Source: Pseudomonadota bacterium
Lineage (GTDB): Bacteria; Pseudomonadota; Alphaproteobacteria; Rhizobiales; Pleomorphomonadaceae
Length of the DNA: 33,300 nt
Direction of reading: 5' to 3'
Assembly (NCBI GenBank): GCA_018262575.1
Contig: JAGSYU010000023.1
Coordinates: forward strand, 1 to 33,300
Position 1 is the stretch's first letter, and each line of letters begins with the position of its first letter. Below the pieces are notes generated by a model. It had not been told where the DNA came from and made no database searches. It saw only the letters and a list, made by a program, of their open reading frames with translations. The translations under genes and the position numbers were made by a program. Shown here piece after piece: positions 16,646 to 24,748 of the stretch.

Positions 16646-17326
16646 ATGCCGCATCGTGCCCGCTACGCGCTCTACTACGCACCGCCGACCAACCACCCGC
16701 TGACGCAGACGGCGTCCCGCTGGCTGGGCCGCGACGCCTTCGGCGGACGGGTGCCGTCCCGGACGCTGCCGCCGGCCTGGGAACCGCTGGTGACCGATCC
16801 GCGCCGCTACGGCTTCCATGCCACGCTGAAGCCGCCGATGCGGCTCAAGACGGAATATCGCTCCTGGGATTTGCAGGCAGCAGTCGGCCGCTTCTGCCGC
16901 GATCTCAAGCCGGTCCTCGTCGGGCGCCTGAGGATCGCGCGCATCGGCAAGTTCTTCGCCCTTGTGCCGGTGGCGGCGCCCGACGAGCTGCACGATTTTG
17001 CCGATGCCGTCGTCGCCACCTTCGACAGCTTCCGCATGCCGATGGCAGACGATGAGTTCGCCCGCCGCAACACGCCGGGACTCGACGCCGCAGAGGTCAA
17101 GAACCTGAAAAACTGGGGCTATCCTTATGTCTTCGATCGCTTCCGTTTCCACATGTCGCTGACCGGCCCGGTGCCGGACGACCTGGCCGCCGACGTCGGT
17201 GCCGGACTCGCCCGCCTGTTCGAGCCATGCCTTGGCGCGCCGGTGACGATCGAGGCGCTGACGATATTCGTGGAGGAATTGCCGGGCGCCGATTTCGTTG
17301 CCCTATCGCAGACCGAACTCGGCTGA
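16646..17326 (+). CDS. DUF1045 2H-phosphoesterase-like phosphonate metabolism protein
   Basis: A 226-residue protein of the DUF1045 family that accompanies C-P lyase operons. Two short motifs of the 2H phosphoesterase superfamily are intact: H58-A-T60 in YGFHATLKPP and H169-M-S171 in FRFHMSLTGP. That superfamily hydrolyses cyclic phosphodiesters. The locus lacks phnP, whose metallo-beta-lactamase product opens phosphoribosyl 1,2-cyclic phosphate, so this gene is the natural candidate for that step; this is inference. ATG 16646 is chosen because TGAGGA sits five bases upstream; the in-frame ATG at 16634 overlapping the phnN stop would add four residues. It is the last gene of the phn run. Confidence 0.88.
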   Translation: MPHRARYALYYAPPTNHPLTQTASRWLGRDAFGGRVPSRTLPPAWEPLVTDPRRYGFHATLKPPMRLKTEYRSWDLQAAVGRFCRDLKPVLVGRLRIARIGKFFALVPVAAPDELHDFADAVVATFDSFRMPMADDEFARRNTPGLDAAEVKNLKNWGYPYVFDRFRFHMSLTGPVPDDLAADVGAGLARLFEPCLGAPVTIEALTIFVEELPGADFVALSQTELG

Positions 17327-17400
17327 TCGACGATCCGTCATCGGCCTGTAATGAACGACGCCTATCGAAATGCCAGAGGGCAGCGGTGCTGCGAGATTGT

Positions 17401-17416
17401 TTGCACAGCTGTGCAA
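17401..17416. promoter_or_regulatory. 16-bp perfect palindrome, candidate operator
   Basis: TTGCACAGCTGTGCAA is a perfect palindrome that ends ten bases before the chosen start of the next transporter operon. Its length and symmetry suit a homodimeric repressor, most obviously the LacI-family protein encoded in the same operon. The centre is AGCT rather than the CG seen in many LacI-family operators, so the pairing is not certain. No clear -35/-10 pair was found in the 100-base gap. Confidence 0.5.
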
Positions 17417-17426
17417 CGAGGGCATG

Positions 17427-18581
17427 ATGGGCGACGACAGCTATCTAGGACTTCAGGGGGTCGACGCCGGTTACGGCAGGACACGCGTCCTGCAGGGCAT
17501 AGATCTTTCCATCGGCAAGGGTGAATTCGTCGCGCTGCTCGGTTCTTCGGGGTGTGGCAAGACGACCCTGCTGCGGGCTATCGCCGGCTTCGCCCTTCCC
17601 GAACGAGGCGTCATCCGCGTCGGCGACCGCGACGTCACCCGCTTGCCACCCGACAGGCGCGGCATGGCCATGGTGTTCCAGTCCTATGCCCTCTGGCCGC
17701 ATATGAGCGTCGCCGGCAACATCGGCTACGGGCTTCGGCTCAAGGGCTGGAAGCGTCCGGCCATTGCCGCACGGGTTGCCGAGATCGGCGCGCTTCTTGG
17801 CCTCGACGGCCTCGGCGGCCGGCGCCCCGCCGAGTTGTCCGGCGGCCAGCGTCAGCGCGTGGCGCTCGGACGGGCGCTCGCCATCGATCCCGATATCCTG
17901 CTGCTCGACGAACCGCTCTCCAACCTCGATGCCCGCATTCGCCTGTCGGTCCGCCACGAGATCCGTGCCCTGCAAAAGCGCCTCGGCATCACCACCATCC
18001 ACGTCACCCACGACCGCGAGGAAGCGATGGTGATGGCCGATCGCATCGTCATCCTCGACCAGGGCCGCATCGCCCAGCTCGGGACGCCCGAGGCGATCTA
18101 CACCCGGCCGGAATCGGCCTTCGTCGCAGCCTTCATGGGCGCCGAGAATGTTGTCCGCCTCGATGTCGTGTCCTCCGGCGGCCGCGTTGACATCGCCGCC
18201 GGGCCGCTCAATCGGGCCGCCAGTCTGCGGCTCGACCGCCCTGCGCCGCCGAGCGGACCGGTTGAGGCACGCTTTCGCTCCGAACAGCTGCAACTGCGCT
18301 CGCTGGACGACGCGACGACCGCCGACGTCCAGGGCATCGAACTGCTCGGAACGATCGAGGTCGTCGTCTATCCCGGCGGCGAGTGGCGCCATTCCGTCCG
18401 CATCGGCGGGGCGAGCGTGCTGGTCGACGCACCCGAGGCGATTGCCCCCGGCACCAGCGTGCTCGTTCGCGTCCCGGTTTCCGGCCTCTTCCTGTTTTCC
18501 GCGCCGACGGCTTCGCCGGTCGGCGGTTCGCCCGCCTCAACCGACGACACCGCGCCGGTTCGGGAAAAACTGTCCGCCTGA
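17427..18581 (+). CDS. ABC importer ATPase with TOBE domain (spermidine/iron/phosphonate-type)
   Basis: A 384-residue ATPase of the CUT1/PotA-like class. Walker A GSSGCGKTT at 39-47, Q-loop MVFQSYALWPHMSV, signature LSGGQRQR, Walker B ILLLDEP, D-loop SNLDAR and switch HVTHDREEA, followed by a regulatory TOBE-type C-terminal domain from about residue 240. It energises the two permeases downstream. ATG 17427 has GAGG at 17418-17421 with proper spacing; ATG 17424 would be too close to it, and an in-frame ATG at 17370 would place the operator palindrome inside the coding region. Substrate unknown; the enzymes in the operon point to an organophosphate. Confidence 0.9.
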   Translation: MGDDSYLGLQGVDAGYGRTRVLQGIDLSIGKGEFVALLGSSGCGKTTLLRAIAGFALPERGVIRVGDRDVTRLPPDRRGMAMVFQSYALWPHMSVAGNIGYGLRLKGWKRPAIAARVAEIGALLGLDGLGGRRPAELSGGQRQRVALGRALAIDPDILLLDEPLSNLDARIRLSVRHEIRALQKRLGITTIHVTHDREEAMVMADRIVILDQGRIAQLGTPEAIYTRPESAFVAAFMGAENVVRLDVVSSGGRVDIAAGPLNRAASLRLDRPAPPSGPVEARFRSEQLQLRSLDDATTADVQGIELLGTIEVVVYPGGEWRHSVRIGGASVLVDAPEAIAPGTSVLVRVPVSGLFLFSAPTASPVGGSPASTDDTAPVREKLSA

Positions 18582-18602
18582 CCACCAACTTCGGAGATAC
18601 TG

Positions 18603-19739
18603 ATGAAGCTCCTGCTCAACACGACCATCGCACTTGCCGTTGTCGCCTCGCCGGTCGCCGCCGCTGAACTCACCGTCATCACCGCTGGCGACCAGAACAT
18701 GGTCGACTACGTCAACCAGTACCTCGCCCCCAAGTTCGAACAGGCCAATCCCGGCAATACCGTACGCGCCGTTGGCACCGGTCCGGGCGATGCAGGGTCC
18801 CAGAAAATCCTCGAGCGCTTCGACGCTCAGGCAAAGGCCGACGCCGCCACCTGGGACACCGACGTCGCCGTCGTCCACGAGAAGTTCGCCGGTCCGATGG
18901 TCAAGGCCGGCTACCTTGAAGCCTATCGGGACGCCATCGCCACCGGCAAGCTGGTGACGCGCGCCAACGCCGACAATGCGCTCGGTACCGAGGTCAAGGG
19001 CTATGTCATGCCCATGTTCAACAGCCAGACGGCTCTCGCCTACAATCCGGCGCTGGTCTCCAACCCGCCCAAGAGCTACGCCGAGATCGCCGAGTGGGCG
19101 AAGGCCCACCCCGGCCAGTTCGGCTACAACGGCATCAAGGGTGGCGCCTCCGGCGTCAGCTTTGTCATGGGTTGGATCTATGCCTTCTCCGACAGCGACC
19201 CCAAGACGCTGATGTACGGTCCGTTCGACGAGGCCGAGAAGACCAAGTGGGATGGCGCCTTCGCCAGCCTCAAGGAGTTCACCAAGTCGGCGACGCTCAC
19301 TCCCGGCAACGCCGGCACGCTCGACCTGCTGTCGCGCGGCGAGATCGCCGTCGGGCCGGTCTGGGTCGACATGTTCTACTCCTGGCAGGCCGACGGCCGT
19401 CTGCCGCCCGATCTCAAGCTGATCCTGCCGGCACCGGGCATGCCCGGCCAGCCGATGCACTACGTCATCCCCGCCAAGGCGCCCAACAAGGCGCTGGCCG
19501 AGAAGTTCGTCGAGCTCGCCACCTCGCCGGACGTGCAGGCCGAAGGCATCGTCAAGCGCTTCAACTGGTATCCCGGCATCGATGCCGACCAGGTCAAGGC
19601 CAAGCTCGACGACGCCACCTGGAACAAGCTGTTCGTCGACATTACCCCGGCCGACCTCGCCGAAAAGGGCAAGCCCTTCCCGCTCGCGCCCTACAACACG
19701 GCAATTCTCGAGGCCTACGAGGCCAAGGTCGCCAACTGA
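18603..19739 (+). CDS. Periplasmic binding protein (extracellular solute-binding family 1-like)
   Basis: A 378-residue receptor of the second importer. The signal peptide spans residues about 1-21 (cleavage near VAAA before ELTV). The mature chain has the PotD/MalE-like two-domain pattern: LTVITAGDQNMVDYVNQYLAPKFEQANPG, TWDTDVAVVHEKFAG, GYVMPMFNSQTALAYNPALV, LDLLSRGEIAVGPVWVDMFY and MHYVIPAKAPNKALAEKFVELA. Such receptors bind polyamines, sugars, iron or phosphorylated small molecules; the ligand cannot be read from sequence. It is 21 bases downstream of the ATPase gene and is followed by a very strong hairpin. Confidence 0.9.
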   Translation: MKLLLNTTIALAVVASPVAAAELTVITAGDQNMVDYVNQYLAPKFEQANPGNTVRAVGTGPGDAGSQKILERFDAQAKADAATWDTDVAVVHEKFAGPMVKAGYLEAYRDAIATGKLVTRANADNALGTEVKGYVMPMFNSQTALAYNPALVSNPPKSYAEIAEWAKAHPGQFGYNGIKGGASGVSFVMGWIYAFSDSDPKTLMYGPFDEAEKTKWDGAFASLKEFTKSATLTPGNAGTLDLLSRGEIAVGPVWVDMFYSWQADGRLPPDLKLILPAPGMPGQPMHYVIPAKAPNKALAEKFVELATSPDVQAEGIVKRFNWYPGIDADQVKAKLDDATWNKLFVDITPADLAEKGKPFPLAPYNTAILEAYEAKVAN

Positions 19740-19747
19740 CGCTGCCA

Positions 19748-19778
19748 TGGACCATCCGGCCGCCGGCCGGGTGGTCCA
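19748..19778 (+). other. Very stable hairpin after the second binding-protein gene
   Basis: A 14-base-pair stem (5' arm 19748-19761, 3' arm 19765-19778, one T-G wobble) with a 3-base loop, in the 68-base gap between binding protein and first permease. No T-run follows. Most likely it protects the upstream mRNA 3' end or partly attenuates the permease genes; it could also mask the weak permease ribosome-binding region. Compare the hairpins at 1574 and 12413. Confidence 0.65.
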
Positions 19779-19807
19779 CCATCCTCTCGCCATCTCCGGT
19801 ACCGTTC

Positions 19808-20626
19808 ATGCAGCGCCTTCTCGGCCCCTTGCTGGTCACGCCAGCGCTCCTCGTCATTCTCGTGCTGTTCGCGCTGCCGCTGGCCGCTTCGGTGATTGGT
19901 GCCTTCGAAGTGGACGGCGCCGCTGGCCTCGGCAACTTCACGAAGGCCTATAGGCTCTACACGCAGGACATCGTCTTCACGGCGCTGATCGTCGGCCTGT
20001 CGGCCCTGCTAGTTGGACTGCTTTCGGTCGCCATCGGCGGCTATCTGACGCTTGGTGAGAATCCGCGCGCTGTCGCGCTGCTGCGCTGGCTCTACCGTTG
20101 GCCGATGTTCATTCCCTTCATCGTCGTCGGGCAGGTGCTGCGGACCTTCCTGGCCAAGAGCGGTCTTTTCAACACGACCCTGATCTCGCTTGGCCTCCTC
20201 GATCCGATGTCCGCGACGAGCTATCTCGACTGGCGCGGCATCGTCGCCGCGTTCGTCTGGAAGCAGACCCCCTTCGTGGCGCTGATGGTGTCGGGCGCCA
20301 TGGCCAGTCTCGACCGTTCGACCATCGAGGCGGCGCGCAATCTCGGTGCCTCGCGCCTTCGGATCCTCGTCGAGATCGTCGTGCCGCAGGTAACGACGAC
20401 ACTCCTCGTCGGTCTCGTCCTGTCCTTCGTCACCATGATGAGCGTGTTGTCGGTGCCGCTGATGATCAACGCCCAGACGCCGACCATGATCACCGCCGAC
20501 ATTGCCTTCCGCCTCAACACCTATCGCGACTATGGCGTCGCCAATGCGCTGGGGCTGATATCGCTGGCCATCACCGGCTCGGTTGCCTGGTTCTATCTGC
20601 GCGTCAACATGAGGCAGGCCCAATGA
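19808..20626 (+). CDS. ABC importer inner-membrane permease, subunit 1
   Basis: A 272-residue BPD_transp_1 permease starting at ATG 19808 with MQRLLGPLLVTPALLVILVL, an N-terminal helix. Later helices include FTALIVGLSALLVGLLSVAIGGYL and LLVGLVLSFVTMMSVLSVPLMI. The EAA loop for ATPase contact reads EAARNLGASRLRILVEIVVPQV. The ribosome-binding site is weak, and the strong hairpin lies just upstream, so translation may be tuned down relative to the binding protein. Its TGA overlaps the start of the second permease (ATGA). Confidence 0.9.
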   Translation: MQRLLGPLLVTPALLVILVLFALPLAASVIGAFEVDGAAGLGNFTKAYRLYTQDIVFTALIVGLSALLVGLLSVAIGGYLTLGENPRAVALLRWLYRWPMFIPFIVVGQVLRTFLAKSGLFNTTLISLGLLDPMSATSYLDWRGIVAAFVWKQTPFVALMVSGAMASLDRSTIEAARNLGASRLRILVEIVVPQVTTTLLVGLVLSFVTMMSVLSVPLMINAQTPTMITADIAFRLNTYRDYGVANALGLISLAITGSVAWFYLRVNMRQAQ

Positions 20627-21465
20627 CCGCCCTTTCCTCGGCCTCCGTCTCGCCGCGCACCGTTGACCTGCTCTGGTGGCTGCCGCGCGCCGCCGGTCTC
20701 GGCCTGCTGGCGTTCTTGATCTTCGGGCCGCTCGCCAACATGCTGATCTGGACGGTGGCGGAGCGCTGGTACTTCCCGCATGCGCTGCCGATCGATTATG
20801 GTTTCAGCTACTGGGGCCGGGTGTTCGCGCCGCGCGGCAACGCCGTCCAGTCGCTGGTCGCCTCCATCTCCATCGCGCTCCTGACGGTGGTTGGCTCGCT
20901 GGCGCTCGCCGTGCCGGCCGGCTATGCGCTGGCGCGCCTGAAACTGCCGATGCGCGGCGTGATCCTGCTGGCTTTCCTTGTGCCGCAGGCGTTCCCCAAT
21001 CTGCCAGTCTACGTCAACATCGCCCGCCTGTTCTACGAGATCGGCCTCAACGGCACGGTGACGGGCGTCGTGCTGGTGCACGTGACCCATGGTCTCGTCT
21101 ATGCCGTGTGGATCGCCACTGCCGCCTTCGCGGCCGTCGATCGCGACCTCGAACTGGCTGCCCGCAACCTCGGCGCCTCCGCCCTGCGTGCCTTCGCCGA
21201 CGTAACGGTGCCGCTTGCCGCTCCCGGCCTGATGGCGAGCGCCATCTTCGTCTTCCTGGAATCACTCGACGAGTTCACCGGCAGCTACTTCGTCGGTGCT
21301 CCTGACGTGCTGACGCTGCCGCTTCTGCTTTATAGCGCCGGCGCTGGCGGCAACTATCAGGTCGCCTCGATCACCGCATTGCTGCTGCTGGTGCCGTCGA
21401 TCGCCTTCATGCTGGTGGTGGAAAAGTTCCTGCGCGCTGACGTGCTCGCCAAGGTCGGGCAGTAG
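20623..21465 (+). CDS. ABC importer inner-membrane permease, subunit 2
   Basis: A 280-residue BPD_transp_1 permease of the PotC/ThiP-like class, partner of the preceding one. Six helices can be seen, starting with AAGLGLLAFLIFGPLANMLIW, followed by a periplasmic YFPHALPIDYGFSYW segment. The EAA loop is ELAARNLGASALRAFADVTVPLA. ATG 20623 overlaps the stop of the first permease, so the two are translationally coupled. The LacI gene follows after eight bases. Confidence 0.9.
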   Translation: MTALSSASVSPRTVDLLWWLPRAAGLGLLAFLIFGPLANMLIWTVAERWYFPHALPIDYGFSYWGRVFAPRGNAVQSLVASISIALLTVVGSLALAVPAGYALARLKLPMRGVILLAFLVPQAFPNLPVYVNIARLFYEIGLNGTVTGVVLVHVTHGLVYAVWIATAAFAAVDRDLELAARNLGASALRAFADVTVPLAAPGLMASAIFVFLESLDEFTGSYFVGAPDVLTLPLLLYSAGAGGNYQVASITALLLLVPSIAFMLVVEKFLRADVLAKVGQ

Positions 21466-21473
21466 GATGGGCC

Positions 21474-22520
21474 ATGACCGATGACACGGACCGCAGACGG
21501 CCGGATGGCCCCCGCTTCGTCAGCGCCCGCGACGTCGCCGAACTGGCTGGCGTGTCGCGCTCGGCGGTTTCGCGCGCCTTCACGCCGGGTGCCTCCGTGG
21601 CGCCGACCACCCGCGAGAAGATCATCGAGGCGGCAAACCGCCTCGGCTACCAGGTCAACGATCTGGCGCGCGGTCTGCTTGCCAACCGCAGTCGCATCGT
21701 CGGCCTCGTCGCCACCCGGCCGGAAGTCGGGTTTCGCGCACTCCTCACCGCGGCGCTGGCCTCGGTGCTGATCCGGCGCGGCAGCGTTCCCGTCCTGATC
21801 ACCACGGGCGAAACGTTGGCGGAAACCGAGGCCGCCCAGCGGACGCTGTTCGGCCATCGGGCCGAAGCGGTGATCGTGCTGTCGGGGTCGCCACCATCTT
21901 CTTTCATCGAACTTGCCCGTGCCAACGGACTCCCGCTGGTGGCAATCGGCCGCGAGGCGCCGGGCATCGACAGCGTTCAGACCGACAACGCCGATGCGGC
22001 GCGACGGGTGGCCGCCGCCTTCGTCGCCGCCGGCCATCGGCGCGTCGCCTTTGCTGGTTCGCGGAGCGGCACGCCATCCATCGTCGAGCGCGAGCGCGCG
22101 TTCGTGGCGGAAGCGCGGCGCCTCGGCGCCACCGTTCTCGTCGAGCGCGGCACCGATTCCGATTATGCCGGCGGCCTGATCGCCGCTGAGCGCCTTTTCG
22201 CCGGTGAGGGGCCGACCGCCGTCTTCGCTGTCAACGACCTCGTCGCCTTCGCAGTCGTCGATTACGTCCGCACCCGGCTCGGACGTCGCGTGCCCCAGGA
22301 TGTGGCGGTCGTCGGCTTTGACGATCTGCCCGAAGCCGAGTGGCTGAACTACCGCCTCACCACGTTCCGACAGGACCCACTCGACATGGCGGAACTTGCG
22401 GTCGGACTGCTCGAAGATCGCACCGCCGATCCATCGGCCGTGCCGGTTCAGTTGCGTATCGCGGCCCGGCCGGTCGGGCGCGATACCTTTCGGTTCGAGG
22501 GAGGGACGCTGACACCATGA
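21474..22520 (+). CDS. LacI-family transcriptional regulator inside the second transport operon
   Basis: A 348-residue LacI/GalR repressor. Helix-turn-helix and hinge at residues about 16-65 (VSARDVAELAGVSRSAVSRAFTPG, then REKIIEAANRLGYQVNDLARGL). The effector domain is Peripla_BP_3-like (SRIVGLVATR, AVFAVNDLVAFAVVDYV, DVAVVGFDDLPEAEWLNYRLTTFRQDP). Being the fifth gene of the operon, between permeases and enzymes, it would be autoregulated; the palindrome at 17401-17416 is its likeliest target. TAGGATGG precedes ATG 21474. The effector is presumably the imported compound or a breakdown product. Confidence 0.92.
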   Translation: MTDDTDRRRPDGPRFVSARDVAELAGVSRSAVSRAFTPGASVAPTTREKIIEAANRLGYQVNDLARGLLANRSRIVGLVATRPEVGFRALLTAALASVLIRRGSVPVLITTGETLAETEAAQRTLFGHRAEAVIVLSGSPPSSFIELARANGLPLVAIGREAPGIDSVQTDNADAARRVAAAFVAAGHRRVAFAGSRSGTPSIVERERAFVAEARRLGATVLVERGTDSDYAGGLIAAERLFAGEGPTAVFAVNDLVAFAVVDYVRTRLGRRVPQDVAVVGFDDLPEAEWLNYRLTTFRQDPLDMAELAVGLLEDRTADPSAVPVQLRIAARPVGRDTFRFEGGTLTP

Positions 22521-23347
22521 CCTCGCCCGATGACGTCCTCCCCCGCCAACGCCTGGCTCATGCGTTGATTGCCGATGCAGGCCGGTTGGCCCTTTCGCAT
22601 TTCGCCGATCTGTCGCACCTGGCGGTCGATGCCAAGCTCGACGGACAGGATGTCGTGTCGGCTGCCGACAAGGAAGTCGAGGCGCTGATCCGTAGCGGTA
22701 TCGCCGCCCTTTTTCCCGACGACGGCTTTCTCGGCGAGGAAACAGGGCTGACGCCGGGCCGGTCCGGCTGGCGGTGGACCGTCGATCCGATCGACGGCAC
22801 CAGTTGCTTCGTCCACGGACTGTCGAGCTGGTGCATATCGATTGCCGTGTCCGACGCCGAGGACTGCGTTCGACTTGGCCTCATCCTGGCGCCCGTAACT
22901 GGCGAACTCTACGAAGCCGTCGCGGGGGCCGGCGCAACACTGAACGGCCGTCCGATCCGCGTCGACGCCGGGGTTTGCCTCAAGACAGGCCTGCTCGGCC
23001 TCGGCGCCAGCCACCGCGTTCCGGCCCGTCACGTCGCCGCCTTCCTCGAAGTCCTGCTCGATGCCGGCGGCATGTTCGTGCGGTCCGGGTCCGGCGCCCT
23101 CGCGCTCGCCGAAGTGGCTGCCGGTCGCCTCGTCGCCTACTACGAGCCGCATATCAACGCCTGGGATTGCCTTGCCGCGCTGCTGATGGTTCGGGAGGCC
23201 GGTGGTTTCACCGCCGATTTTCCGGGCGAGGGGAGGGGGCTGCTTGAGGGCGGGCCGGTCATCGCTTCGGCACCTCAGGTCGAGGACGCGCTGATCCGGC
23301 TGATCGCCAATGCCGAGGCATCCGTGAGAAAGGGCACCGAGCTTTGA
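22517..23347 (+). CDS. Inositol-monophosphatase-family phosphatase
   Basis: A 276-residue member of the lithium-sensitive, Mg2+-dependent phosphatase family (IMPase, CysQ, FBPase relatives). Metal-site motifs are present: G-EE-T (Glu74/75), DPIDGT at 90-95 followed by SCFVHG in place of the usual TNFVHG, and NAWDCLAALLMVREAGG near the C-terminus. These fit removal of phosphate from a small phosphorylated alcohol such as an inositol, glycerol or nucleotide phosphate; substrate unknown. ATG 22517 overlaps the LacI stop, and its own TGA overlaps the next gene's TTG start, so regulator, phosphatase and phosphodiesterase are made together. Confidence 0.9.
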   Translation: MTSPDDVLPRQRLAHALIADAGRLALSHFADLSHLAVDAKLDGQDVVSAADKEVEALIRSGIAALFPDDGFLGEETGLTPGRSGWRWTVDPIDGTSCFVHGLSSWCISIAVSDAEDCVRLGLILAPVTGELYEAVAGAGATLNGRPIRVDAGVCLKTGLLGLGASHRVPARHVAAFLEVLLDAGGMFVRSGSGALALAEVAAGRLVAYYEPHINAWDCLAALLMVREAGGFTADFPGEGRGLLEGGPVIASAPQVEDALIRLIANAEASVRKGTEL

Positions 23348-24093
23348 AACTGATCCAGGTTACTGACCTTCACCTCAGGGCTCCGGGCGAACGGGTCGCT
23401 GGTCTCGACCCCACGGCAAGCCTGTCGGTTGCCATCGACGACATCAACCGCAACCATCCGGATGCGGACCTTGTCGTGTTCACCGGCGATCTCTCCGACG
23501 ACGGCTCGATAGCGTCCTACCGGTCGCTCGAGGCGGCCATCGGTCGTCTCGTGCCTCCCAGCCGTCTCCTTCTCGGCAACCACGACGACCGCTCCGCCTT
23601 CCGGGCCGTTTTCCCCGGCGCGTCAGGCGAAGATGGCTTCGTGCAGTCTGTCGAGGATAGGTCTGTCGGCCGGCTGGTGTTTCTCGACACGCTCGATGAG
23701 GGGGCCGTCGCCGGTCGGCTATGTGACCATCGGCTCGCCTGGCTCGATCAGTGCCTGGCGGAAAGCCGGCAGCCGGTCTTTGTCTTCATGCACCATCCCC
23801 CCTTCGACATCGGCATGCCGCCCCTTGACGGTTGCAAGCTCGCCGATCCCGACGCCTTCGCCGATCTGCTCGGCCGCCACGGCAACGTTCGCCACATTGC
23901 CGCCGGCCATGTCCATCGCCTGTGCTCAGGTCTATGGAACGGCATCGCCTTCAACACGGGACGTGGCACCAATCACCAGACGGCGCCGCTGTTCGGGGCC
24001 ACGCACTTCGCCATGGGCTTTGAGACCCCGGCCTACAATGTGATGCTGATTTCGGCGTCCAGCGTGGTCGTCCACACTCAGGAAATCACCTGA
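23344..24093 (+). CDS. Calcineurin-like phosphodiesterase (GpdQ / class III cyclic-nucleotide PDE type)
   Basis: A 249-residue binuclear metallophosphoesterase. The full metal ligand set is visible: D8-x-H10 (VTDLHL), D49 (GDLSDD), N79-H80-D (LLGNHDD), H150 (FMHHPPFD) and H189-V-H191 (AAGHVHR). This spacing and the HHPPFDIGMPPLD segment match GpdQ and CpdA-type enzymes, which cleave glycerophosphodiesters, cyclic nucleotides and sometimes phosphonate monoesters. It starts at TTG 23344, overlapping the phosphatase stop; no suitable in-frame ATG is nearby. In this operon it likely splits an imported phosphodiester, whose monoester product the IMPase-like enzyme then dephosphorylates (inference). 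Confidence 0.9.
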   Translation: MKLIQVTDLHLRAPGERVAGLDPTASLSVAIDDINRNHPDADLVVFTGDLSDDGSIASYRSLEAAIGRLVPPSRLLLGNHDDRSAFRAVFPGASGEDGFVQSVEDRSVGRLVFLDTLDEGAVAGRLCDHRLAWLDQCLAESRQPVFVFMHHPPFDIGMPPLDGCKLADPDAFADLLGRHGNVRHIAAGHVHRLCSGLWNGIAFNTGRGTNHQTAPLFGATHFAMGFETPAYNVMLISASSVVVHTQEIT

Positions 24094-24115
24094 TCATCCT
24101 GGCTGCGTCGCTTGA

Positions 24116-24138
24116 AGAGCCCTTGGACGCCAGGCTCT
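24116..24138 (+). terminator. Candidate terminator hairpin after the phosphodiesterase gene
   Basis: AGAGCC (24116-24121) pairs with GGCTCT (24133-24138); inside, TGG and CCA can extend the stem with small bulges. It lies 23 bases after the last stop codon of the operon. No T-run follows (CTCGCTGTG), so Rho-independent action is uncertain. The 137-base gap to the next gene otherwise shows no gene. Confidence 0.35.
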
Positions 24139-24230
24139 CTCGCTGTGTCCTCGATGGACTTGTGTTCTCTGCGCGATGGCGATGATACTGGGTTGGCCGA
24201 ATAATCCGGTTTCCATAGCGTGAGCCAGCC

Positions 24231-24593
24231 ATGATCGACCTTCGCTTTCAGTTGCGACTAGATGCCGACACGAGGATCGGCCCGGGCAAGATTGCGCTTC
24301 TGGAGGAGGTTGCCCGCGTCGGGTCGATATCGGCCGCAGCGCGGGAGATGGAGATGACCTATCGCCGCGCCTGGGATCTCATCGATCACATGAACAAGGC
24401 CTTCGGCCAACCGTTGGTGGTCGGGCACACCGGCAGTTCCGGCGGCGCGTCGCTGACCGAACTGGGGCTTGATGTCGTCCGCCGCTATCGCCTCATCGAG
24501 CAGGCGGCCCGAGAGGCCGCGGCGCCACACCTTGCCGCTCTGTCCGCAGCCGTCGTTGCGCCCGCCTCCGAAGCAGATAGTTCTTCGGACTAG
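24231..24593 (+). CDS. ModE-type winged-helix regulator without molybdate-binding domains
   Basis: A 120-residue protein equal to the N-terminal DNA-binding half of ModE. The LysR-like winged helix is seen in IGPGKIALLEEVARVGSISAAAREMEMTYRRAWDLIDHMNKAFGQPLV, then the wing GGASLTELGLDVVRRYR. The two TOBE/Mop molybdate domains of full-length ModE are missing, and the chain ends in a low-complexity Ala/Ser/Asp tail. Standalone ModE-HTH proteins are common near molybdenum and tungsten genes; here it precedes the AOR cluster, so it probably controls it or responds to metal through a partner. A 328-base gap separates it from the AOR gene. GCGTGAGCC before ATG 24231 is a weak ribosome-binding site. 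Confidence 0.85.
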   Translation: MIDLRFQLRLDADTRIGPGKIALLEEVARVGSISAAAREMEMTYRRAWDLIDHMNKAFGQPLVVGHTGSSGGASLTELGLDVVRRYRLIEQAAREAAAPHLAALSAAVVAPASEADSSSD

Positions 24594-24748
24594 ACCAAAG
24601 AATGCGTCTGCGGCCTTGGTTTCCCGGCAATTATGCGGCCAAAAGAATAATTCACGTCTGAACAAGAGGTATTATTCGGAAATGGCAGTTTTCAAGCATA
24701 TTTTCTGAATGAGTCTCAATTTTATATTTTGAAATCATCGGGAATTCA

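Noticed and set aside
24683-24697. Possible sigma54 promoter (GG-N10-GC) upstream of the AOR gene
   Set aside because: The -12 element reads AAGC rather than TTGC and the local regulator lacks the AAA+ domain needed to activate sigma54, so the match is probably chance.
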